From assembly GCA_945882655.1 (NCBI GenBank), contig CAMCWL010000005.1, positions 1 to 36,936 on the forward strand: a stretch of DNA of 36,936 nucleotides, in the 5' to 3' direction. This document shows, piece by piece, positions 1 through 6,866 of the stretch. Every line of letters begins with the position of its first letter. Position 1 is the stretch's first letter. The stretch comes from Opitutus sp. GAS368 (GTDB lineage: Bacteria > Verrucomicrobiota > Verrucomicrobiia > Opitutales > UBA953). Both the position numbers and the translations under genes were made by a program. The notes below the pieces were generated by a model, which worked only from the letters and a program-made list of their open reading frames with translations, ran no database searches and had not been told where the DNA came from.

Positions 1-4
1 AAAC

Positions 5-92
5 TGGCGGAGAGGGAGGGATTCGAACCCCCGGAGCCTTGCGGCTCGGCTGATTTCAAGTCAGCTGCAATCGACCACTCTGCCACCTCTCC
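5..92 (-). tRNA. tRNA-Ser (anticodon UGA)
   Basis: Reading the minus strand from 92 gives a full class II tRNA. The acceptor GGAGAGG pairs with CCTCTCC, followed by discriminator G and an encoded CCA (plus-strand 5-7). The anticodon loop is CTTGAAA with anticodon TGA (plus-strand 56-58). There is a long variable arm with stem GAGCC/GGCTC, and a T-loop TTCGAAT. The UGA anticodon plus the long variable arm make this a serine tRNA. The interval 93-196 between it and the next gene holds no ORF or structure that I can support. Confidence 0.97.
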
Positions 93-202
93 GTAAGCGG
101 GATTCAACGGCGGCTGGGGTCTTCCCTCAAGCCGATTCGGTGCGTTACCCTTGGGCTTTCTCCTGATTTCCCTCGCGAAAGGGATTCGCCCTTGATGTGC
201 GC

Positions 203-1339
203 ATGAGCACCTGCGCCCGCGTCGAAGAGATCGACGGCCCTTACGGCCCCTTCGCTATCGGCGAACGCGCCATCCAACGTCTCTGGGCCTCGGGCGAAGT
301 CCGCGGGCCCATGGCCGCCACCTCCGGCGCGAAGATCGAGATCGTCCACCCAGGCGATTGGAACCGCGGCGCGGGTCCCGACTTCCTGGGCGCCGAAATC
401 CTGGTCGACGGTAAACGCCTCCGCGGCGACATCGAGATCCATCTACGCTGCGCCGACTGGAACGCGCACGGGCACGACCGCGATCCGCACTTCGGTGGCG
501 TCATCCTCCACGCGGTCCTACTCCCGGGCACGAAGGACGTCGCGACGCTCGCTGGCCATCGCCCGGAGACAGTAGTGCTCCTGCCCTACCTCCCACGCGA
601 CCTCGAAGACCTGGCCGAAGAGGACGCGCTCCTCGAACTCCGCGGCCGCTCGGGCGAAGTCGCGAAACGCGTCCTCGCGGCGGAACCGAATCTTTCACTG
701 GGGCTAAAGCGACGCGCACTGGAACGCTTTCGCAATAAGACCAAGCACGCTCGCGCCCGCATCAAAGAAGTCGGCTGGGATGCCGCCTGCCACGAACTCT
801 TTGTGGAATCGCTCGGCCTCGGGGGCAACCGCGCCCCGATGTCCGAACTGGCCCGTAGCCACTCGCCGGAACAGATGCTCATCCTCGGACTCGACGCTCT
901 CTACATGGAAAAATGCGGGCGTTGGCGCCTGCGCGGATTACGTCCTGCCGGCCACCCTCATCGCCGGCTCGGCCAGTACCTCGAACTCTATCGCCGCCGC
1001 CCCGAGTGGCGCGCCCACCTCCGCGATTGGGCCCTCGCCCTGCCCTCCTCGCCGCTGGTATCCGCCCGCCGCCGACTCATCGACGAAGTCTTCGCCTGCC
1101 TCCTCTCCGACGGACGCGCCGACACCTTGTGCGTCAACGCGCTGCTGCCCCTACTCCAGGATCCACGACACACGCTCGACCGTAGCTGGCTTGACTGGCC
1201 GCCCGGCCATCATCCCGACGACATCCACGAGGCCCGGTCCCTCATTGGCCTGTCCGGGACTGCCCGGAACTGGGAAGTCCAAGGCATCCTCGATATCCTC
1301 CGCCGTTCGATGGCTTCCGCCGAACCGAAGCCAGTTTAG
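203..1339 (+). CDS. DUF2851 family protein
   Basis: A protein of about 378 residues of the DUF2851 family, whose function is unknown. The family signature is in the N-terminal third: HPGDWNRGAGPDFL, then GDIEIHLR, then DWNAHGHDRDP and a VILHAVL strand (about residues 50-108). I chose the ATG at 203; an in-frame GTG at 197 would add two residues, and neither has a Shine-Dalgarno sequence. The gene converges on sufS, and the two stop regions overlap by 4 bases (1336-1339), leaving no room for a terminator. No signal peptide or membrane segment is visible, so it is probably cytoplasmic. The family call is from remembered motifs and is fairly firm; no function can be given. Confidence 0.85.
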   Translation: MSTCARVEEIDGPYGPFAIGERAIQRLWASGEVRGPMAATSGAKIEIVHPGDWNRGAGPDFLGAEILVDGKRLRGDIEIHLRCADWNAHGHDRDPHFGGVILHAVLLPGTKDVATLAGHRPETVVLLPYLPRDLEDLAEEDALLELRGRSGEVAKRVLAAEPNLSLGLKRRALERFRNKTKHARARIKEVGWDAACHELFVESLGLGGNRAPMSELARSHSPEQMLILGLDALYMEKCGRWRLRGLRPAGHPHRRLGQYLELYRRRPEWRAHLRDWALALPSSPLVSARRRLIDEVFACLLSDGRADTLCVNALLPLLQDPRHTLDRSWLDWPPGHHPDDIHEARSLIGLSGTARNWEVQGILDILRRSMASAEPKPV

Positions 1340-2556
1340 GCCATCATCTTCCGCGCCTTCTCAAGCGAGACGGCCAAGCGGTCGACTTCCTCGAGCGTAT
1401 TGTAGAACGCGAACGAGGCGCGGGCGGTGCCACTGAGCCCGTAATGCTTCATGAGCGGCATGCAGCAATGGTGACCAGTACGAATGGCGATACCGTCCGC
1501 ATCCAGCAACGTGCCGATGTCATGCGGATGGCCGCCTTCGATATTGAAAGAGATGACGGCGACCTTCTCGGGCGCTTCGCCCACGATAGTAAGTCCTTTG
1601 ATGGCCTTGAGGCGTTCGGTCGCGGCCGCGAGCAACACCTGCTCATGTGCATGGGCGGCGGCCTGGATGGGCATGAAGTATTCCAGGGCGACGCCGAGTC
1701 CGATGGCTCCCGAGATATCCGGGGTGCCGGCTTCGAAACGCTCCGGGGCTTCGCGGAAAGTGGTACCAGCGAAGTCGACCTTGCGGATCATGTCCCCGCC
1801 GAACTGATAAGGCGGCATGGCGTCGAGCAGCTCCGGGCGACCCCAGAGCACGCCGATACCGGTCGGGCCGAAGGTCTTGTGCCCGGAGAAGGCGTAGAAG
1901 TCGCAACCCAGCGCGGGGACGTCGACCTTGAAGTGCGCGGCGGACTGGCAGCCATCGATCAGCACCACGGCACCGGCCGCCTTGGCAAGGCGCGTCATCT
2001 CGGCCGCAGGATTGACGGTACCGAGGGCGTTGGAGACGTGGGCGAAGGCGACGAGCTTGGTGCGGGCGGAAAGCAGGCCCTTGAAGGCCACGAGGTCCAC
2101 TTCGCCGCGCGGCGTGACGGGTGTGACGAGGACCTTGGCGCCCGTGCGCTCAGCGATGACCTGCCAAGGCACGATATTCGCGTGGTGCTCGAGGTGCGTG
2201 AGGAGGATTTCATCCCCGGCCTTCAGGTGGGTGCGCCCCCAGCATTCGGCGACGAGGTTGATCCCTTCAGTGGCGCCGCGCACGAAGACGCAGCCGCTCG
2301 TATCCTTGAGCCCGAGGAACTTCGCGACGGAGCCGCGGGCGGCCTCGTAGGCCGTGGTGGCCTCCTCGCTCAGGAGGTGGACGCCGCGATGCACGTTCGC
2401 ATTCTGTTCGGAGTAATAGCGCTCGAGGGCCTTGATGACTGCCAGCGGCTTCTGGGAAGTCGCCGCGTTATCGAGGTATGTCAGCGGGTGCCCGCGCACG
2501 GATCGCCCGAGAATCGGGAAATCCTTACGAACAGTGGCGACGTCGAACACGGGCAT
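1336..2556 (-). CDS. sufS: SufS-type cysteine desulfurase
   Basis: A PLP-dependent class V aminotransferase-fold enzyme that takes sulfur from cysteine for Fe-S cluster assembly. It has 406 residues, normal for SufS. The PLP lysine is K227 in FSGHKTFGPTGIG, and the catalytic cysteine is C364 in RTGHHCCMPLM, the group II (SufS/CsdA) form; NifS/IscS has a longer loop here. The N-terminal YLDNAATSQKP motif is typical. It lies 48 bases downstream of ftsZ on the same strand with no visible terminator between them, so read-through from the dcw operon is possible. No sufBCDU genes are nearby, so the partner machinery is elsewhere. A CsdA role cannot be excluded. Confidence 0.93.
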   Translation of the reverse strand: MPVFDVATVRKDFPILGRSVRGHPLTYLDNAATSQKPLAVIKALERYYSEQNANVHRGVHLLSEEATTAYEAARGSVAKFLGLKDTSGCVFVRGATEGINLVAECWGRTHLKAGDEILLTHLEHHANIVPWQVIAERTGAKVLVTPVTPRGEVDLVAFKGLLSARTKLVAFAHVSNALGTVNPAAEMTRLAKAAGAVVLIDGCQSAAHFKVDVPALGCDFYAFSGHKTFGPTGIGVLWGRPELLDAMPPYQFGGDMIRKVDFAGTTFREAPERFEAGTPDISGAIGLGVALEYFMPIQAAAHAHEQVLLAAATERLKAIKGLTIVGEAPEKVAVISFNIEGGHPHDIGTLLDADGIAIRTGHHCCMPLMKHYGLSGTARASFAFYNTLEEVDRLAVSLEKARKMMA

Positions 2557-2604
2557 GGGCCGAACGTAAGCGGACCTGGGCGGGGCGCAACCGGGAAGCG
2601 AAAA

Positions 2605-3732
2605 TCAGGGTGCCGGCGGCAGGCGCACGGCCTTTCGAATATAAGCCGGTACATCCACATCCTGCCCGTCGATGAAGGTCATGGGCGTGCCACCGAACAG
2701 ACCACGGCGCATCGATTCCTCCGTCGCGAATTCGAAGATTGGCTGGGCGGGGTCCTCGGCCTTGGCGCCCTTCTTAGGCTTGGCCGGCGCCTTCGGTGCG
2801 GGCAGCGAAGCGCCGAGCACCGAGACTTCGATCCGATTGCCGAGCGTGGGCTCGATGCGTGCACAGAGGACCGTGGAGGTTTCGCCACCGAAACGCGCAC
2901 GGATGGCGGCGACGGCCTCAAAGGCTTCCGTGGAGGTCATCGCCGAGCCGCCGGCGACGGTGACAAAGAGCGAGGCGACCTTGGCGACGGCGCCAGGCGC
3001 ATGCGCGAGCGGGCAATCGCAGGCCGCGCGGGCGGCCTTCATCGCGGCGCCATCGCCCTGACCGACGCCAAAAGCGAAAAGCGTAGGCGAACCGGGCGTA
3101 GAAAGGAGCGAACGTAACGCAGCCGGATCGACCGCGATGAGCGCACCCGGCGCGAAGGCCGAAGCGAGACCGCGGAGCGCACCGCCCACCCAGTTATCCG
3201 CCGCGGCGAACGATTCGGACAGAGGCGCGTCAGGCGAGACCTGCTGAAGCAGAAGATCGTTGTGCACCACGACGAGTCCATGGCACTTCTGCCCCAGCTT
3301 GACCGTGGCGTCATTAGCCTGGCGCATACGACGTTCGCCTTCATGCGAAAACGGCATCGTCGCGAAAGAGAGGACCGTCGCACCACACTCGGCCGCAAGG
3401 CCGGCGACCACAGACGCAGCCCCGCTGCCGGTACCGCCACCAAGGCCAGTGACGAGCACGACAACCGGGATGCCGGCGAACAGGCGACGGAGCGCGGCTT
3501 CTTCAGATTCTGCGGAAGCGAGGCCTAGCGCAGCTTCGCCACCGGTACCCATCCCACGCGTCTGCGCCCGGCCGAGCTGCAACGTGGTAGCCGTACCGGC
3601 AGGCAAGGAACGCGCATCGGTATCGAGTAACGCGACGGCGACTTCAGGCGGTAACTGCGCCGATAGGCGCGTGACCATCGAGCACCCTGCCCCACCGAGG
3701 CCAATCAAGAGGATGGAAGCGGGCGTGGACAT
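2605..3732 (-). CDS. ftsZ: Divergent cell division protein FtsZ
   Basis: The tubulin-like GTPase of the division ring, 375 residues. I start at the ATG at 3732, one base after the ftsA stop and directly before the GLGGAGCSMV nucleotide-binding loop; a longer reading frame exists but would run into ftsA. Conserved pieces are LDTDARSL, TRGMGTG, the GGGTGSG signature (98-104), PFSHEGERRMRQ, and a C-terminal DVPAYIRK peptide (360-367) resembling the FtsA/ZipA-binding tail. The T7 loop reads AVDPAAL: the positions of E. coli N207 and D212 are both alanine (A200, A205), while D209 is kept as D202. A linker rich in Ala, Lys and Pro (311-328) separates core and tail. Being last in the dcw cluster after ftsA supports FtsZ identity rather than TubZ or bacterial tubulin. 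Confidence 0.93.
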   Translation of the reverse strand: MSTPASILLIGLGGAGCSMVTRLSAQLPPEVAVALLDTDARSLPAGTATTLQLGRAQTRGMGTGGEAALGLASAESEEAALRRLFAGIPVVVLVTGLGGGTGSGAASVVAGLAAECGATVLSFATMPFSHEGERRMRQANDATVKLGQKCHGLVVVHNDLLLQQVSPDAPLSESFAAADNWVGGALRGLASAFAPGALIAVDPAALRSLLSTPGSPTLFAFGVGQGDGAAMKAARAACDCPLAHAPGAVAKVASLFVTVAGGSAMTSTEAFEAVAAIRARFGGETSTVLCARIEPTLGNRIEVSVLGASLPAPKAPAKPKKGAKAEDPAQPIFEFATEESMRRGLFGGTPMTFIDGQDVDVPAYIRKAVRLPPAP

Positions 3733-3733
3733 C

Positions 3734-4966
3734 TTAGAGACGGAAGAGCTCCTTGATCTGGGCAAGGAAGCCGCGCGGACGACGTACCGGGGGCGGTGCA
3801 TCGGTGATCGCAGCGGTCATGAGGCCCACCACGCCCGCATACTCGGGCTTGCGCAGGGATTCGTTCTCGAAGTTCGGGATACCCACGCGGGCGGAAAGAC
3901 CCATGACGAGCTGTACCGCCTCGGCCGCGTCAGCCAAGCTGGCGGAACCGCCGGTGAGGATGACACCGGAAGGAATCATGTTCTGGTCGAGCTTCACGGC
4001 ATGGCCGGGGAAAATTGCCTCGAGGCGACGCAGGACGTCCTTACGGACAAACTCGATGGTCTCCTGGTAGCGGAGCGATAGCACTTGGGTGATCGTGCCG
4101 CGGTTGAACTGCTGGTCGCCCACGCCCTTGTCGCCATCCTTCCAGATGGTCTGATTGACGTCGTTCTCGCGGTGCATCGCAGAACCGAAGCGTAGCTTCA
4201 GGTCCTCAGCCGTCTCGCGGCTGATACGCAGAGCCACACTGAGGTCATTGGTCAGGTGCTCACCGCCCACGGGGATTGAGCCCGCGCAGAGGATGTGCTC
4301 CTTGTAATAAAGGATCCAGTCCGTCGTACCGGCGCCGATATCGATGACCAGTACGCCCTGCTTGTCGGCGTCGCTCGCGGTCGCGCAGGCCGCGGCATGT
4401 GAGGCGAGGATGAAGTCGCGGACCTTAATGCTCATGCCGTTCACCATACCGACGCGCATGCGCATGTTACCTTCCTCCATCGTCACGCGCCAGAAATTCA
4501 CTTCAAGTCGCTTGCCCGCCATGCCCACCGGATTAGTCACCGGGCGATTATCCAGCATCGTCGGCTGGCGCATGTAGAGAATGGTCGCGCGGCCCTCCGG
4601 CGGCTCCAGGCGCTTGGCGGACTGGATGGCGTCGCTCACGTCTTTAGCGGTGATCTTACCGTCATGCGCGGGCACGGCGACGAAGCCTTTCACGCGTTCA
4701 CCTTCGGCCGCTGGACCAGACAGCGAAAGGTAGACCTGCTCAACGGCGCGGCCGGAACCACGCTCGATATCGTTGACGACCTCATGGACGCACTGCGTGA
4801 GTTTTTCGAGGTCGGTGACAGTGCCCTTCACGACGCCATCGGTGCGGCGTTCGCTGAAGCTGAGCATGCGGGCCTTGCCGTCGATAATCTGGCCGAGGAG
4901 GCTGGCGGTCTTATGTGTGCCGACATCGATGACGGCGATGAGGGAAGGAAGGGGCTTGGAAGTCAT
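3734..4966 (-). CDS. ftsA: Cell division protein FtsA
   Basis: An actin-like ATPase that tethers FtsZ to the membrane and recruits later divisome proteins; 410 residues, the usual length. The phosphate-1 loop is AVIDVGTHKTASLLG (about 11-25), phosphate-2 is VLVIDIGAGTTDW (about 205-217), and the adenosine motif is GVILTGGSASLADAAEA near the C-terminus. The last 13 residues, RGFLAQIKELFRL, form an amphipathic helix, the expected membrane-targeting sequence. The start overlaps the ftsQ stop in an ATGA junction, and one base separates its stop from the ftsZ ATG. No Shine-Dalgarno precedes it, so translation probably depends on coupling to ftsQ. Confidence 0.96.
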   Translation of the reverse strand: MTSKPLPSLIAVIDVGTHKTASLLGQIIDGKARMLSFSERRTDGVVKGTVTDLEKLTQCVHEVVNDIERGSGRAVEQVYLSLSGPAAEGERVKGFVAVPAHDGKITAKDVSDAIQSAKRLEPPEGRATILYMRQPTMLDNRPVTNPVGMAGKRLEVNFWRVTMEEGNMRMRVGMVNGMSIKVRDFILASHAAACATASDADKQGVLVIDIGAGTTDWILYYKEHILCAGSIPVGGEHLTNDLSVALRISRETAEDLKLRFGSAMHRENDVNQTIWKDGDKGVGDQQFNRGTITQVLSLRYQETIEFVRKDVLRRLEAIFPGHAVKLDQNMIPSGVILTGGSASLADAAEAVQLVMGLSARVGIPNFENESLRKPEYAGVVGLMTAAITDAPPPVRRPRGFLAQIKELFRL

Positions 4967-5940
4967 CGGGGAGTAAGGGGTACGAGGCGGGGTTCAGGAA
5001 TCGGCGAAGCACCGTTGGTGCGATTCTGGATCGACATCTTCAGCACGTAGGCCTGCGCGGTCGTGCCGGGTCGACGCAGCATCTCGTCGACGTTGATGCG
5101 CGAGAGCAATGCGAGCTCGTTACGCCAGTTGGCGGTAGAGAAGAGGATTTCGACCAGCGCGGGGCGATCCATCGGCTGCGTACCGGGGCGCACGGCGACG
5201 CGCAGATTCGAGCCAGGCGAATCCTCCTGCGCACCAAAGCAATCACGGAGCGAGACCGCGGACCATTGTTTGTAGAGATTCGGGTAGGTGGTGCGCACGG
5301 TGAGCAGGAACGGGGCGGCAATCTCAATGCCGTCGATGACCATCTTGTCATCGCTGCCAGTGGAACGGTAATCCGCAATCTCCGGGAGATTACGAATGGC
5401 CTGCTCAGGGTAGCCGGAGCCAGCGAAGGTCTGGCCATCGGAAGCCACGATACGCACCTGCATCGGCGTGAGCTTACCCGGCGACGCGATGACGACCTTG
5501 GCGACCGCGAGGCGTTCACGTAGAGCGATATCAAGCGTGCCGTCGCCCCGGCGACGGACGTCGGCGGTGACCACCTGGTTATCCGACTCAAGTTCGGCCT
5601 TAATCGAACGGACGTCGCGGGCAAACCCCTCCGGACCGTTGGCGATAGTCTTCTTCACGAAATCGACGGAAAGGAACCCGTCGGTTTTGTAACGGAGTGA
5701 GCCTGCGGTCGGCGAAGCGGTCACAGATTCGTCGACGGCCCACCAAAGCAGGCCCACCAGGACGACGAAGAAACCCACGGCGAGGAAGGTGGGGAGCTTG
5801 GAGCGGACGGCGCGCTTGCGGCCGATCTCGCCTTCGGGGACGCGGTTGACGTCCTGCGGTACGAGCGCACGCCAGTCGCGATCAGCCTGGCCCAGAAAGG
5901 CGTCACGGCGTTTGCGGAAGAGATTATCGAAGAGGCCCAT
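4963..5940 (-). CDS. ftsQ: Cell division protein FtsQ/DivIB-like
   Basis: A bitopic divisome protein of 325 residues, assigned mainly by position between ddl and ftsA plus architecture. It has a basic cytoplasmic N-terminus, one membrane span (about 49-68, FLAVGFFVVLVGLLWWAV) and a periplasmic domain beginning with a POTRA-like stretch (LRYKTDGFLSVDFVKKTI). The usual beta-domain follows with little recognisable identity. The C-terminus continues well past the POTRA region with LVEILFSTANWRNELALLSRI, similar in layout to the FtsQ beta domain. It starts 2 bases after the ddl stop and overlaps ftsA by 4. The fold assignment is inference; sequence identity to E. coli FtsQ looks low. Confidence 0.85.
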   Translation of the reverse strand: MGLFDNLFRKRRDAFLGQADRDWRALVPQDVNRVPEGEIGRKRAVRSKLPTFLAVGFFVVLVGLLWWAVDESVTASPTAGSLRYKTDGFLSVDFVKKTIANGPEGFARDVRSIKAELESDNQVVTADVRRRGDGTLDIALRERLAVAKVVIASPGKLTPMQVRIVASDGQTFAGSGYPEQAIRNLPEIADYRSTGSDDKMVIDGIEIAAPFLLTVRTTYPNLYKQWSAVSLRDCFGAQEDSPGSNLRVAVRPGTQPMDRPALVEILFSTANWRNELALLSRINVDEMLRRPGTTAQAYVLKMSIQNRTNGASPIPEPRLVPLTPR

Positions 5941-5942
5941 GT

Positions 5943-6866
5943 TTAGCGTTGGTCGGGTTGGGCGGCGCGCGCGAGGGCCGGAGCGGCCATACGACGGACG
6001 AGCAAGGGGAAGTCGAGGCCGACGCAGGAAGCGCTCTTAGGCATCAGGCTGGTTTCGGTCATGCCGGGCATCGTGTTGATCTCGAGGAAATAGAACTGGC
6101 CGTCGGGCTCAAGGAAGACATCCGCGCGGGCGAAGTCCCGGCAACCGCAGGCGGCGAAGAGCCGCGCGGCGGCGGCACCGATGGCGGCGGTCAGTTCCGG
6201 GCCCACGGCGGCGGGAAAGCGGTACTCGGAGGCACCTTTAGTGTATTTGGTCTTATAATCGTAGACGCCGGTGAGCGGGACGATTTCGACGATGCCCATG
6301 GGCTGACCGTCCAGGAGGCCGATGGACATTTCGCGGCCGCGTAGGCGGCGCTCGGCCATCCACTGGCCGGAAGCGGGGATCTCCGCCAAGGCCTTGGCCA
6401 CGGCGGCCTCCCCTTCCAACATGTAAAGGCCGACACTGCTGCCTTGGTCGGACGGCTTAATGACAATGTGTTCACCCAAGGCGGCAACGAGCGCGGCGGC
6501 TGTCGGCTTAGCAGCGCCCGCGAAGGCGACCTCTGGGATAGCCGGGACGCCGGCGGCACGCATCGCGTGCTTGGTAGCGACCTTGTCCATGCAGAGACGG
6601 TTGGCGGCGGACGAACAACCACCGAAGGCGATACCTCGAGCTTCCATCTCAGCCTGAGCGCGACCGTCCTCGCCCCAACCGCCGTGCAGGACAGGCAGGA
6701 CCACGTGCTTGGCGCCATCCAGCCACTCGGGCAAGGCATCAGCCTCGAGTGCAATGAGCCGGGAACCCGGCAGCACGGAAGCGACAGCCTGACCAGAACG
6801 CAGGGAGACTTCGCGTTCGGAGGAGAGGCCACCGCAGAGAACGATAATTTCGGGAGACAAAGTCAT
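5943..6866 (-). CDS. ddl: D-alanine--D-alanine ligase
   Basis: An ATP-grasp ligase that makes D-Ala-D-Ala for the UDP-MurNAc-pentapeptide; 307 residues. Motifs: GGLSSEREVSLRSG at the N-terminus, HGGWGEDGRAQAEME, IKPSDQGSSVGLY, YDYKTKYTKGASEY (omega loop) and FLEINTMPGMT (metal and ATP site). I chose the ATG at 6866, which overlaps the murC-murB stop as ATGA and has a GGAAGGA Shine-Dalgarno at good spacing. The longer reading from 6881 would add five residues. This is one of the few genes here with a clear Shine-Dalgarno sequence. Confidence 0.96.
   Translation of the reverse strand: MTLSPEIIVLCGGLSSEREVSLRSGQAVASVLPGSRLIALEADALPEWLDGAKHVVLPVLHGGWGEDGRAQAEMEARGIAFGGCSSAANRLCMDKVATKHAMRAAGVPAIPEVAFAGAAKPTAAALVAALGEHIVIKPSDQGSSVGLYMLEGEAAVAKALAEIPASGQWMAERRLRGREMSIGLLDGQPMGIVEIVPLTGVYDYKTKYTKGASEYRFPAAVGPELTAAIGAAAARLFAACGCRDFARADVFLEPDGQFYFLEINTMPGMTETSLMPKSASCVGLDFPLLVRRMAAPALARAAQPDQR

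Noticed and set aside
1444-3117. A 557-codon plus-strand open frame opposite sufS and ftsZ
   Set aside because: It is the antisense shadow of two well-supported genes in GC-rich DNA. Its translation has biased low-complexity Gly/Glu/Asp/Arg composition and no recognisable motif.
2605-3732. FtsZ considered as a bacterial tubulin or TubZ because it is so divergent
   Set aside because: GGGTGSG, the FtsA-type C-terminal peptide, and location after ftsQ-ftsA fit FtsZ; tubulin-like genes lack this tail and this context.
3260-4081. Long plus-strand open frame opposite ftsZ/ftsA
   Set aside because: Antisense shadow; no motif, no start signal.
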